A stretch of DNA of 64,000 bases from a bacterium. GTDB lineage: Bacteria > Hinthialibacterota > Hinthialibacteria > OLB16. Below the pieces are notes generated by a model, which did no database searches, was not told the origin of the DNA, and saw only the letters and a list, made by a program, of their open reading frames with translations. Position 1 is the stretch's first letter; every line of letters starts with the position of its first letter. Shown piece by piece: positions 9,272 through 17,334 of the stretch. The stretch covers positions 62,001 to 126,000 of the forward strand of contig JAJVIK010000004.1 in the NCBI GenBank assembly GCA_022072055.1, read 5' to 3'. Position numbers and translations under genes: made by a program.

Positions 9272-9289
9272 CATGTCTATATCCGATTT
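9272..9289. promoter_or_regulatory. Operator-like site upstream of the hemerythrin-qNOR unit
   Basis: CATGTCTATATCCGATTT matches the site at 9746-9763 in front of the regulator gene at 15 of 18 positions. On the minus strand it reads AAATCGGATATAGACATG, so GATATA could serve as a -10 element; no good -35 box was seen. It lies 43 bases before the hemerythrin start. The shared sequence in the two promoter regions suggests binding by the adjacent Rrf2-family protein. Confidence 0.6.
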
Positions 9290-9301
9290 GTGGCCGCAAA
9301 C

Positions 9302-9724
9302 TTACCGCCCTTCATGGGTGGTCGAGCCTCCCACCGCCAAGCTGGAGAGCTTGGTGTGCTTCAAGAAGCTCAAGTATCCATCCCTTAAGGTCGCCCACTG
9401 GTGGTGAACTGCGCAGGGAGACTGACTGGAGCACTCAGGCCGTCCCATAAAGCACCCGTTCCAGCGGGCAATGTGGTCAATCGGCTCGACGATGTCGAAG
9501 AGCGAAATCTCCTTCGGATGGCGCGCCAGCCGAAATCCCCCTCCCGACCCCTTCTGGGAGATCACCAAGCCCTCCCGTGCCAGCATCTGCAGCATCTTTC
9601 CCAAGTAGTTGGCCCCGCCGCCGGTCCTCTCCGCGAGGCTTGCGGCCCCAGCGTAAGCCCCTTCCGGAAGCTCCGCCAGCTGGGCCAGGGCCTTGACCGC
9701 TTGAAGTCCGGTTTTCGAGAGCAT
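9302..9724 (-). CDS. Rrf2-family Fe-S transcriptional regulator, NsrR-like NO sensor
   Basis: A 140-residue DNA-binding protein. The N-terminal winged helix (MLSKTGLQAVKALAQLAEL; SLAERTGGGANYLGKMLQ; LVISQKGSGGGFRLAR) is typical of the Rrf2 family. Three cysteines, C91, C98 and C104, show the spacing that in NsrR and IscR ligates a [2Fe-2S] or [4Fe-4S] cluster. NO destroys the NsrR cluster and releases repression. The neighbours, a hemerythrin and a quinol NO reductase, support NsrR-like NO sensing over IscR-type iron control; no isc or suf genes are present. An operator-like sequence lies over its own -10 box, which suggests autoregulation. Confidence 0.88.
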   Translation of the reverse strand: MLSKTGLQAVKALAQLAELPEGAYAGAASLAERTGGGANYLGKMLQMLAREGLVISQKGSGGGFRLARHPKEISLFDIVEPIDHIARWNGCFMGRPECSSQSPCAVHHQWATLRDGYLSFLKHTKLSSLAVGGSTTHEGR

Positions 9725-9745
9725 CGGTTTATTCTCCTTTATTCA

Positions 9746-9779
9746 CATGTGATTATCCGATTTATTGCCCCGATGTCAA
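9746..9779 (-). promoter_or_regulatory. Sigma70-type promoter with overlapping operator for the Rrf2 gene
   Basis: On the minus strand TTGACA (9774-9779) is followed after 16 bases by GATAAT (9752-9757). The operator-like CATGTGATTATCCGATTT (9746-9763) covers the -10 box. The same 18-mer, with three changes, lies before the hemerythrin gene. A repressor bound here would block RNA polymerase. Confidence 0.65.
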
Positions 9780-9825
9780 GCTCAAACTTCCCGGATACCG
9801 AAAGGAAATTCTATCTCAAGGAAAA

Positions 9826-10884
9826 TCAGCCCTTAAGGACAATCTCCCGACCACTGGCCGCGCTCTGGTAGAGGGCGTCCAGGATGGTGAGGACCGCCAG
9901 CGATTCCTCCGCCGGAACCGGTGAGGGCTTTCCGGTCGCGACCGCATCGGCGAAGGCCACGCATTCCTTGGCGTGCGCTTCGCCCCCCTCGGCGTTCTGG
10001 AGCTGGATGTCGAGGTGCTGGCGAGTCTTGTTGTCGGTCTTGAGGATCAGGTTTTGCGGCCAGTGCGCCCCCCCCTTGTCGCCGTAGAGCCACATCTGCA
10101 TGTCCTCGCCATGGGTCTTGGGGTGATTGAGAAGCCAAGCCACTTCCAGGATCAAGGTGGCGCCGTTTTCGAAGCGGACAAAGGCAGCGGCGAACTCCTC
10201 CACATCCCATTCTTTCTTGACCGGCCCGCCCCAATTACTGAACGCGCCGGGGAGACGGCGGAGCTTGTCCTGAGTGACCCCGGTGACGGTTACCGGCTTG
10301 GGGTGTCCCATCATCCACAGGGTGAGGTCGAGGATATGGACTCCAATGTCGATCACCGGCCCGCCGCCGCTGTGTTGCTTGAGCACAAATCCCGGTGTGG
10401 TCGGAGAACCGGAGCGGCGCAGCATCCAGCTACGGGCATGGTAGACCTCCCCTAGAACGCCGCGACTGATCTCGGCCTTGAGCGCCTTGGAGGTTCCCTC
10501 GAAACGAAAGTGTTGCGCGGTCATGAGGAGCTTGCCGCTCTTGTCGCGCGCGGCGATCATTTTCTTGATGTCGGCGGGCTTGGGAGCGAGCGGCTTTTCG
10601 CAAAGGACATGTTTCCCGGCTTCGAGCGCGGCCACGGTGAGCGGGGTGTGGTACATGTTTGGGGTGCAGATATCGACGATGTCGATCTCCTTGTCCGCGA
10701 TCAGGTCCTCCCCCTTGGAGTACAGTTTGGAGACCCCCAGCTCCGCGCCCTGCTTCTTCAAGTTATCCGCGCGAATATCCGCGAGCGCGACAATTTCCGT
10801 GTGGGGGCTTTCCAGCCAGCCGGGATAGTGGGTCCTCGCGATCCCTCCGACTCCAATCACACCAACCTTCAGTTTTTTCGGCAT
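9826..10884 (-). CDS. Gfo/Idh/MocA-family NAD(P)-dependent oxidoreductase
   Basis: A 352-residue protein of the sugar and inositol dehydrogenase superfamily. The Rossmann start KLKVGVIGVGGIARTHYPGW binds NAD(P). CEKPLAPKPADIKKM carries the EKP motif with the conserved lysine, and the C-terminal alpha/beta domain follows (GGGPVIDIGVHILDLTLWMMG, with the HxxD-type helix). The substrate cannot be told; paralogues in related bacteria act on sugar acids, inositols or amino sugars. The start is the ATG at 10884 (MPKKLKVG) with an AGGGAG site upstream; the frame extends upstream to 11070 without coding character. It is divergent from the VOC gene across 212 bases, in which I see no clear promoter. 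Confidence 0.9.
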   Translation of the reverse strand: MPKKLKVGVIGVGGIARTHYPGWLESPHTEIVALADIRADNLKKQGAELGVSKLYSKGEDLIADKEIDIVDICTPNMYHTPLTVAALEAGKHVLCEKPLAPKPADIKKMIAARDKSGKLLMTAQHFRFEGTSKALKAEISRGVLGEVYHARSWMLRRSGSPTTPGFVLKQHSGGGPVIDIGVHILDLTLWMMGHPKPVTVTGVTQDKLRRLPGAFSNWGGPVKKEWDVEEFAAAFVRFENGATLILEVAWLLNHPKTHGEDMQMWLYGDKGGAHWPQNLILKTDNKTRQHLDIQLQNAEGGEAHAKECVAFADAVATGKPSPVPAEESLAVLTILDALYQSAASGREIVLKG

Positions 10885-11096
10885 GGCTTGACTCGCTCCC
10901 TTCAAGGAAAGAAAGCCCCCGATCACGGGGGCGGGCATGTAGGTGGAAAATACCGCTCTCGGCGGGTTCTCACAAGGGTTTGTCCACCCTCGTGGAGATG
11001 GTGGCGGGCGGCTCGCGCGGATGGTATGGTTTGGATCCGTTCGGGCGGGGGGCATGAGGCGCCGCCCCAAGACGCTTGTCGATCAGGAGCTTTCCC

Positions 11097-11483
11097 ATGA
11101 GCGAATTCAATTCCAAGCACAATCGCGCCGTGTGGTTTGACATCCCGGTGGCAAACCTGGACCGAGCGGTGGAATTCTATGCCGGCGTGCTCGGGATACA
11201 GGTTCACAAGGAGCGCTACGGGGAGGTTTCGTTCGCGGTGCTGGAGCACCATGAGGGCAACGGCGGCTGCCTGGTCCCGGAGGAGTCCGCGATCCGCTCG
11301 GATGGAGGGATTCTGATTTACCTGAACGTGGAGGGTAGAATCCGGGAGGCGGTGGCTCAAGTCGAGCGGCTGGGCGGCAATGTGGTCCACCCGATCCACG
11401 CCATCGGCCCACACGGCTTCAAATCGGTGGTGCTAGACAGCGAGGGGAACCGCATCGCGCTGCATTCGATGGTGGACCGGTAA
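11097..11483 (+). CDS. VOC-family (glyoxalase/bleomycin-resistance fold) protein
   Basis: A 128-residue protein with two beta-alpha-beta-beta-beta modules: NRAVWFDIPVANLDRAVEFYAGVLGIQV opens the first and GGILIYLNVEGRIREAVAQVERLGGNV the second. It ends with HGFKSVVLDSEGNRIALHS, whose terminal E-x-N-x-I is the usual VOC ending. Members bind a divalent metal and act on glyoxal adducts, catechols or antibiotics; the substrate here is unknown. The ATG at 11097 follows CAGGAG with good spacing, so the in-frame ATG at 11076 was not used. It stands alone before the toxin-antitoxin pair. Confidence 0.85.
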   Translation: MSEFNSKHNRAVWFDIPVANLDRAVEFYAGVLGIQVHKERYGEVSFAVLEHHEGNGGCLVPEESAIRSDGGILIYLNVEGRIREAVAQVERLGGNVVHPIHAIGPHGFKSVVLDSEGNRIALHSMVDR

Positions 11484-11512
11484 AATTCTTGGACCCCAGA
11501 GGGCCTCAATCC

Positions 11513-11560
11513 TTGACGCCACGCCAGTGAGACGTATACTTCCAGCAACTCCTATACGTC
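11513..11560 (+). promoter_or_regulatory. Promoter with palindromic operator for the toxin-antitoxin pair
   Basis: TTGACG (11513-11518), a 16-base spacer, and TATACT (11535-11540) form a sigma70-type promoter. A perfect inverted repeat, GACGTATA (11531-11538) and TATACGTC (11553-11560), overlaps the -10 box and the start region. This is the arrangement expected for autorepression by an antitoxin or toxin-antitoxin complex. The antitoxin ATG follows at 11577 behind GAAGGAG. Confidence 0.7.
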
Positions 11561-11576
11561 AATGAAGGAGCACGGC

Positions 11577-11816
11577 ATGAACACGAAACTGACATTGCGG
11601 ATGGATGATAGCCTTATCCGCGCAGCCAAGGAGTACGCGAAACAAAGGGGGAAATCTGTTTCGCGGATCGTGGGTGAGTACTTTCTCACTCTTGGAGTGG
11701 GCCAATCGGACGAATACCCGATTACCCCAATCGCGAAGTCGCTGAGGGGAGCCTTGAAGGGGCATGACCTCGACCGTGAAGACTACCGGCGCCACTTGGA
11801 GCAAAAATACTTGTGA
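11577..11816 (+). CDS. Antitoxin of a VapBC-like module (DUF6364/ribbon-helix-helix-like)
   Basis: A 79-residue small protein starting MNTKLTLRMDDSLIRAAKEYAKQRGKSVSRIV, a ribbon-helix-helix-like DNA-binding N-terminus. The C-terminus (SLRGALKGHDLDREDYRRHLEQKYL) is a flexible charged tail of the kind that plugs a PIN toxin. The start at 11577 has GAAGGAG 6 bases upstream. Its stop overlaps the toxin start in GTGA, so the two are translationally coupled. It probably represses its own promoter through the palindrome at 11531-11560. Confidence 0.8.
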   Translation: MNTKLTLRMDDSLIRAAKEYAKQRGKSVSRIVGEYFLTLGVGQSDEYPITPIAKSLRGALKGHDLDREDYRRHLEQKYL

Positions 11817-12244
11817 GAGTCTTATTCGACACGAATGTGATTCTGGATGTCCTTTTCGATAGACCTCCATTCGCGGATGCGGGCATAAGACTGTTTTCAG
11901 AGGTTGAGAGAGAACGGATTCACGCATGTCTCTGCGCCAGTTCGGTCACGACGATTCATTACCTCGCGGCAAAAGTTGTCGGACTCCAGGCTGCTGAATC
12001 CCATATCAGAAAGATCCTGTCCATCTTCGACGTGGCGACGGTCAATCGGGGCGTGCTCGATGCGGCCCTGGAGATCGGCTTTCAAGATTTCGAGGATGGG
12101 GTGACACATGAAGCGGCCAGTCTGTATGGAGCTGAAATGATTGTTACGAGGGACCCCCGTGATTTTCGAAGATCGCTTATTCCCGTCCTATCCCCAGTTG
12201 AACTCCTCGAATTGATTTCCGCGAGGAGTGAAACGGGAAATTGA
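11813..12244 (+). CDS. PIN-domain ribonuclease toxin (VapC-like)
   Basis: A 143-residue PIN protein with a GTG start overlapping the antitoxin stop by 4 bases. The acidic Mg2+ site is visible: LFDTNVILDVL (D6), the QDFEDGVTHEAA stretch in the middle, and VTRDPRDFRRS near the end. VapC-type toxins cleave tRNA or rRNA and arrest growth when the antitoxin is lost. All core motifs are intact, so it is probably active. The target RNA cannot be predicted. Confidence 0.85.
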   Translation: MRVLFDTNVILDVLFDRPPFADAGIRLFSEVERERIHACLCASSVTTIHYLAAKVVGLQAAESHIRKILSIFDVATVNRGVLDAALEIGFQDFEDGVTHEAASLYGAEMIVTRDPRDFRRSLIPVLSPVELLELISARSETGN

Positions 12245-12312
12245 TCTGAGGCTCCGCCTGGACCCCGACCGCGAGATCGGATACGCGATGTTTGTTCCAC
12301 GATGAACTCCCT

Positions 12313-13341
12313 ATGAATCCCCCCTCCGACTCCAAGGCCCTCGACCGCATTCGCCTCGCGTTGATCGGCATGCAGGCGGGAATCCGCCGATGCATCCGAA
12401 CCCAGATCGCGCGCGCCGAGGCGGGAAGCCTCTCGCAAGTGCGCGAGGAATCGCCCTCCGACACCATCTACGCCATCGACCGCGACTGTGAATCGATCCT
12501 GCTTGACCATCTGAACGCTCTCGCGCGGGATTTCCCAATCGTGGTCATCGCCGAGGGGGTCCACGGGGATGAACCACTGCCGCTTCCGGAGGGGACACGC
12601 GAGGAGGAATGCCGGTATCGAATCCTGGTCGATCCCATCGATGGAACCCGGATGCTCATGTATGACAAGCGCGCGGCCTGGAGCCTGGCGGGAGTTGCCC
12701 CCAATCGGGGCCCTGGGACCACCCTCGCGGACATCGAACTGGCGGTCATGAGCGAGCTGCCGACCTCGAAGCAAATCTGCGCCGACACGATCTGGGCGAC
12801 GCGGGACTCGGGAACCAGGGGATGGAGAGAGAATCTGAGCCATGGCTCCCGCCGCGCCTGGAGACCCACTCCGAGCCGGGCGACCGACCTTTCGCACGGG
12901 TTTGCTCAGTTCACCAAGTTTTTCCTGGGGCGCAAACCGCTCTTGGCTGAGCTTGAGGAAGAAGCCTTCAAAGCCCTGGGAGCCTTTGAGAAGGAAGGAC
13001 GCTGTCTGGTGTTTGAAGATCAGTATCTCTCAACCGGAGGGCAGATCTACGAACTCCTTGCCGGGCATGACCGCTTCCAGGCGGACCTGCGCGCCGCTGT
13101 TCGACGCCTCAATCAGCCTGATTCACCTCCTCCCGGGATGGCCTGTCACCCTTATGACATTTGTGTGGAGCTGATCGCGCGGGAGGCCGGAATTGAGGTC
13201 ACTGACCTCGGAGGAAATCGCTTGGCCTGTTCTTTGGACACCACCAGCGAGGTCGATTGGATCGCCTACGCCAACCCCGAGATTCGGGCGCGCCTGGCCC
13301 CGGTTTTGGGACGTGTTTTCCGCGAGCACGGACTAGTGTAA
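12313..13341 (+). CDS. Inositol-monophosphatase-superfamily phosphatase
   Basis: A 342-residue Mg2+-dependent phosphatase of the IMPase/FBPase/CysQ superfamily. The metal motif is clear in VIAEGVHGDE and ILVDPIDGTRMLMYDKRAAW (DPIDGT), and the late acidic residue appears in CHPYDICVELIAREAGIEVTD. An insertion of about 70 residues between the DPIDGT motif and the C-terminal part (WGATRD- to DLSHGF-like region) makes it longer than plain IMPases of about 260 residues. The substrate could be inositol phosphate, 3'-phosphoadenosine phosphate or a sugar phosphate. The start is uncertain: no good ribosome-binding site precedes the ATG at 12313 or the one at 12292. Downstream lies an amidotransferase 9 bases away, so they are probably co-transcribed. 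Confidence 0.75.
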   Translation: MNPPSDSKALDRIRLALIGMQAGIRRCIRTQIARAEAGSLSQVREESPSDTIYAIDRDCESILLDHLNALARDFPIVVIAEGVHGDEPLPLPEGTREEECRYRILVDPIDGTRMLMYDKRAAWSLAGVAPNRGPGTTLADIELAVMSELPTSKQICADTIWATRDSGTRGWRENLSHGSRRAWRPTPSRATDLSHGFAQFTKFFLGRKPLLAELEEEAFKALGAFEKEGRCLVFEDQYLSTGGQIYELLAGHDRFQADLRAAVRRLNQPDSPPPGMACHPYDICVELIAREAGIEVTDLGGNRLACSLDTTSEVDWIAYANPEIRARLAPVLGRVFREHGLV

Positions 13342-13350
13342 ACAACGCGC

Positions 13351-14073
13351 ATGAGAAAGAGAGTCCTATACATCCAGCCTGTCGGTTGTGAGGGGCCGGC
13401 GCTCATCGAAGAGACCCGGCCCACCCATTCGGTGGCCGAGGTCTGCCGTCCGGTGATCGGCCATCCGCTCCCGAAGCGGGCATCCGACTATGCGGCGATC
13501 ATTGCCCTGGGCGGACCGATGGGGGTGTATGAAACCGATGCCCATCCGTGGCTTACGGACCTGTTCGCGTTGCTTCGACAGGCGGTCGAGGAGCGGGTCC
13601 CGACCCTCGGAATCTGCTTGGGGTCCCAGGCCCTCGCGGCCTCTGTCGGCGCCCCGGTGGGTCCCACGGGAGGACAGGAGATCGGGTGGTTTCCAATCAC
13701 CCTTTCCCAGGCCGCGCGGGAGGACTCGCTGCTTTCGATCCTTCCCTCCCCGCTCGAGGTTTTCCACTGGCATGGGGACCGCTGGGAGCTGCCCGAGGGC
13801 GCAGTCCTGCTGGCATCCTCGGAGCGCTGCGACCATCAGGCCTTTCGGCTGGGGGACCACGCCTGGGGCCTTCAGTTCCACATGGAGGTAACCGCCGAAA
13901 CCCCGCCGATCTGGGCGGAGGCCTATATTGATGAACTTCTGAAATACCCGGCCCTTCCGGGCCCGACCGAGATCGTGGAACAGACCGCGCGCTGCGCGCC
14001 GACCCTTGAACCGCTCGCGAGGGCGGTGTTCTCACGGTTTTGGGAGCTGGCGCTCAATGATCGAGGGCGGTGA
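13351..14073 (+). CDS. Class I glutamine amidotransferase (GMP-synthase-like domain protein)
   Basis: A stand-alone 240-residue class I glutaminase domain. The triad is present: C89 in GICLGSQ, H177 and E179 in GLQFHMEVT. It has the GGPMGVYE loop seen in GMP-synthase-like amidotransferases. It would release ammonia from glutamine or act on a gamma-glutamyl compound; no synthetase partner is adjacent, so the acceptor is unknown. It follows the IMPase-family gene by 9 bases. Its last 20 bases overlap the 3' end of the converging sugar-kinase gene. Confidence 0.85.
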   Translation: MRKRVLYIQPVGCEGPALIEETRPTHSVAEVCRPVIGHPLPKRASDYAAIIALGGPMGVYETDAHPWLTDLFALLRQAVEERVPTLGICLGSQALAASVGAPVGPTGGQEIGWFPITLSQAAREDSLLSILPSPLEVFHWHGDRWELPEGAVLLASSERCDHQAFRLGDHAWGLQFHMEVTAETPPIWAEAYIDELLKYPALPGPTEIVEQTARCAPTLEPLARAVFSRFWELALNDRGR

Positions 14074-15571
14074 TCCGGTGGTTCAAATCCTTGAGGCTCG
14101 GATAGATTTCACGATAGAGCGCCAGGTTTTCCTGATAGATCGCGGCGCGCCTTGAATCGGGTTGATAGCGGCGCGTCACCTTGACCGTGGTCTTGACCGC
14201 TTCCTCCAGGTTCCGATACACCCCGATCGCGGTTCCCGCGAGCAGCGCCACCCCCAGACACCCGGCCTCGTTCACCTCCGGAATCGACATCTCGGCGTTC
14301 ATGATGTCGGCCTTGAGCTGAATCCAGGCCGAGGATTTCGCCCCTCCTCCTGAGCAGCGGAACTCGTGGATCGGGAAGCCGATCTCCCGGAACAGGCCCA
14401 CACACATCGCGATCTCGTAAGTGATCCCCTCCAGCACCGCGCGAATGATCTCCCCTTCCTTGGTGCCCAGCGAAAGGCCAAGGATCGCCCCCGCGCTGTG
14501 GTTGTCGAAATAGGGCGTTCCGGTGGTGGTGAAGTGCGGGAGGACAAACAGGCGGGTCGGGTCCGAGGGGATTTTCGCCGTGAGAAGATCGTAGACATCC
14601 TTTCCCGCGCGCTTGGCCTCCTCCGCGGCCCCTTTTCCGAGGGTGTCGCGATACCAGCGCAGCAACGAGCCTCCCGTCCAGTTGTAGACCAGGGTCACCC
14701 ACTGCCCCGGAAAGGCGTGGTGGTAGCAGCAGATGTTGTTCTCCAGCATCCGGTCGTTGATCAGCGGCTCGGAGAACGCGCTGGTCACGCACTCCACGGT
14801 GCCGATGCCATAGCAGGCCATCCGGTGGGAAATCACCCCACACCCAAGGGCGGCCGCGGGCTGATCGTGCGCCCCGGTCACCGCGACCACTCCGTTCGGC
14901 AACCCCCACTCAGCCGCAATGGAGGAAGGGACTTCCCCGATCACCGTGCCGGATGGCTCGACCTTGGGAAGCTTCCCCGTGTCGAACCCGATGGAGTCGA
15001 AAATCTCCTTCCAATACTTCCCGCTCTTGACATTGAGGCACATCGAGCGAGAAACCTCGGTGAAATCGGTGGTCGGCTCAAGCCCAAGCGCCCAATAAAC
15101 CAGGTCATTGAAGAACAGGAACCTCTCCGCGCGCAAGAAGACCTCCGGCGTGTGGTCCTTATGCCATTCGAGGCGCAGGGGGGTGAAACAGGACGCGAGC
15201 GGCGCGCCGGTGTGCTCGTAGAGGTACTTTCGTCCGAACCGTTTCTCCCAGACCGGCACCAGGTCGGCGGTCCGTGGGCAGGAACTGGTGATCGCATGTC
15301 CGAGAATCTCACGCTTGCGGCCAATCGGAGTGACCGCCTCCCCCTGAGCGGACACTGAAAGCGCCTTCACGGGAACCTTGCACTTCCCGGTCGCCTCGCG
15401 AACCGCATCGCGGGTGGATTCCAGCACCTGGCGGGAGTCCAGCTCGCACCACCCCGGCTTGAGGGATAGCAGCGGGTACTCGCGGTAGGCGGCGGCCAGC
15501 TGACTCCCCTCCTCGTTGAAGATAACCGCCTTGCAGCCGGTGGTGCCGACATCAATCCCGAGCAGACTCAT
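14054..15571 (-). CDS. xylB: FGGY-family carbohydrate kinase, xylulokinase-like
   Basis: A 505-residue cytoplasmic sugar kinase of the actin/hexokinase fold. MSLLGIDVGTTGCKAVIFNEEG is the phosphate-1 motif, VVAVTGAHDQPAAALGCGV the adenosine-side FGGY signature, and RCSGGGAKSSAWIQLKADI the second nucleotide loop. The length and the ending LYREIYPSLKDL fit xylulokinase, which makes xylulose 5-phosphate from D-xylulose and ATP, but other FGGY substrates (ribulose, gluconate, erythritol) cannot be excluded. The start at 15571 was chosen because the conserved N-terminus begins there; the frame runs on to 15670. No xylose isomerase or transporter is adjacent. Confidence 0.85.
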   Translation of the reverse strand: MSLLGIDVGTTGCKAVIFNEEGSQLAAAYREYPLLSLKPGWCELDSRQVLESTRDAVREATGKCKVPVKALSVSAQGEAVTPIGRKREILGHAITSSCPRTADLVPVWEKRFGRKYLYEHTGAPLASCFTPLRLEWHKDHTPEVFLRAERFLFFNDLVYWALGLEPTTDFTEVSRSMCLNVKSGKYWKEIFDSIGFDTGKLPKVEPSGTVIGEVPSSIAAEWGLPNGVVAVTGAHDQPAAALGCGVISHRMACYGIGTVECVTSAFSEPLINDRMLENNICCYHHAFPGQWVTLVYNWTGGSLLRWYRDTLGKGAAEEAKRAGKDVYDLLTAKIPSDPTRLFVLPHFTTTGTPYFDNHSAGAILGLSLGTKEGEIIRAVLEGITYEIAMCVGLFREIGFPIHEFRCSGGGAKSSAWIQLKADIMNAEMSIPEVNEAGCLGVALLAGTAIGVYRNLEEAVKTTVKVTRRYQPDSRRAAIYQENLALYREIYPSLKDLNHRITALDH

Positions 15572-15636
15572 GGCAATCTCCCAACCTCTATTCCGCGGTC
15601 TGGGCGGCGCGCCCGGACCTTGAATCAAAACACATT

Positions 15637-16371
15637 CTACTCCGCCTTGGCGAAGGATTTTCCCAGCCAAACCTCGCGAAGGAAATACCTCACGAAAAGA
15701 AGGCCGGTGGGGAGGGACTTGGCGGTGCTTTCCCCGCCGATTCGCGCCCCCTCATGGGTGGGGAGTTCCCGGATGTCCAATCCCAGTTTCATGGCCCGGA
15801 TGGAGGATTGGAACTCAATCACGAAACCCGGTCCATCGACTTTGAGTCGGGCGAAGCTCGAGCGTTTGAAGGCTCGAAAGCCGTTGATCGTGTCGTGAAC
15901 GAACCTCCCCCGATTCCAAAGGAGATTGGCGGCAAGGGTGAAAGCCCGATTGGTCCAGGCGCGCCACCTGAACACCTGGTCATCCTCCTCGTTGCGCGCG
16001 CCCGGACCGAAGCGACGAGCGATGGCGATATCCGCGCCCTGGTCGAGAAGCTCGAAGAGTCCAGGGATGTCGGCGGGATCCTCGTTGCCATCCGGGGAGA
16101 AGAACAAAATGTGATCATGGGCGGCCTCCCGAACAGCCATCCGAAAGGCCTCCCCGCGCCCCTTGCTCTTCTGGTCGAGCACACGAACGCCATGGTCGCG
16201 AAAAAACTCGCGCGTGCCGTCCGTGCTGCCCCCATCCACCACGAAAACCTGATCGGCGCTATCGTAAGGGATCCGATCCTGGAGCGCGCGAATCCCCTCA
16301 ATCTCGTTGAGGGTGAGCAGCACCAGGGTCCGCTTCGCGCGGTTTCGATTGTCCGCCGAGAGGGCGTTCAT
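15637..16371 (-). CDS. Family 2 glycosyltransferase (dolichol-phosphate-mannose-synthase-like)
   Basis: A 244-residue GT-A fold enzyme. LVLLTLNEIEGIRAL and VFVVDGGSTDGTREFF form the nucleotide-sugar-binding start, and ILFFSPDGNEDPADI holds the metal-binding aspartates. The closing part (KLGLDIRELPTHEGARIGGES) resembles polyprenol-phosphate mannosyl/glucosyl transferases. No membrane helix is obvious, so it probably acts at the inner face of the membrane. Its ATG overlaps the stop of the epimerase gene by 4 bases (ATGA), which ties it to that sugar-nucleotide gene. Confidence 0.88.
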   Translation of the reverse strand: MNALSADNRNRAKRTLVLLTLNEIEGIRALQDRIPYDSADQVFVVDGGSTDGTREFFRDHGVRVLDQKSKGRGEAFRMAVREAAHDHILFFSPDGNEDPADIPGLFELLDQGADIAIARRFGPGARNEEDDQVFRWRAWTNRAFTLAANLLWNRGRFVHDTINGFRAFKRSSFARLKVDGPGFVIEFQSSIRAMKLGLDIRELPTHEGARIGGESTAKSLPTGLLFVRYFLREVWLGKSFAKAE

Positions 16372-17312
16372 TTCTTTCCCCCGAGCTGGGTCTCACGATA
16401 CCAGGCGATGGTCTTGCGCAGCCCCTCCACAAAGGTGTGTTTGGGTTCATAACCCAGCCATTCCCGCGCGCGGGTGATGTCCGCGCCGCGTTTGGGCTGG
16501 CCGTTGGGCTTGCTGGTGTCGAAGGAGACCGCCCCTTTGAAGCCGGTTTCGCGGACCACATGCTCGACCAACTCGCGGATGCTGGTTTCTTCATCGGTTC
16601 CGATGTTGACCGGCTCCGGACGATCCAGTTTCTCCGCCGCCAGGAGAATCCCCTCGGCGAAATCCTCCACATAGAGGAAATTCCGGGTGGGCGAGCCATC
16701 CCCCCACACAATCAGCTCTTTTTCCTCGAAGCATTTTCGTATCAGCGCCGGGATCACATGGGAGGTCTTCGGGTCAAAATCATCTCCCGGCCCAAAGGCG
16801 TTGAAAGGGATCACCGAAACCGCGTTGAGACCATACTGGCGTCGGTATGCCTGAGCCTGGACCACAAGCATCCGCTTGGCGAAGCCATAGGGGGCGTTGG
16901 TCGGCTCGGGTTCGCCCTCAAAAAGGGAGTCTTCCCGGATCGGCACCGGGGCCTTGAGCGGATAGGCGCAGGCGCTGCTCACACACACCACTCTGCCCAC
17001 CTGCTCCAAGCGGCAGGCTTCGAGGACCTGGGCGTTGAGCAGGGTGTTCCGGTAGAAAACCTCGCCGGGAAAGTTCTGGTTATAGTGAATCCCCCCCACC
17101 ACAGCGGCGGCGTGAATGACCAGGTCGCAGCCCGAAACCGCCCGGCGCGCGTTTTCGAGCACGGTCAGGTCGTGGTCACGGCTCCTCGGGACGCGCAGGC
17201 GATTCGGCTCCACCCCACGGGCCACAAGCCCCTTCTGGAGGTATTGTCCGATGAAACCCGCGCCTCCGGTGACACAGACAGTTCCTTTGTTCCAATCGAC
17301 AAGATGTGTCAT
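16368..17312 (-). CDS. NAD-dependent epimerase/dehydratase, GDP-L-fucose-synthase-like
   Basis: A 314-residue extended short-chain dehydrogenase. GTVCVTGGAGFIGQYLQKGL is the NAD(P) site, and CVSSACAYPLKAP with PYGFAKRM gives the catalytic Ser and YxxxK pair. AAVVGGIHYNQNFPGEVFYRN and EPTNAPYGFAK strongly resemble GDP-L-fucose synthase (Fcl/WcaG), which turns GDP-4-keto-6-deoxymannose into GDP-L-fucose. No gmd (GDP-mannose 4,6-dehydratase) is seen in the window, though manC is at 45.8 kb. A related epimerase role is possible. The start at 17312 avoids a 44-base overlap with the STAS gene; the ribosome-binding site is weak. It is the third gene of a four-gene operon. Confidence 0.82.
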   Translation of the reverse strand: MTHLVDWNKGTVCVTGGAGFIGQYLQKGLVARGVEPNRLRVPRSRDHDLTVLENARRAVSGCDLVIHAAAVVGGIHYNQNFPGEVFYRNTLLNAQVLEACRLEQVGRVVCVSSACAYPLKAPVPIREDSLFEGEPEPTNAPYGFAKRMLVVQAQAYRRQYGLNAVSVIPFNAFGPGDDFDPKTSHVIPALIRKCFEEKELIVWGDGSPTRNFLYVEDFAEGILLAAEKLDRPEPVNIGTDEETSIRELVEHVVRETGFKGAVSFDTSKPNGQPKRGADITRAREWLGYEPKHTFVEGLRKTIAWYRETQLGGKK

Positions 17313-17334
17313 CCCGGCCAGGCGAGCTTTCTTT

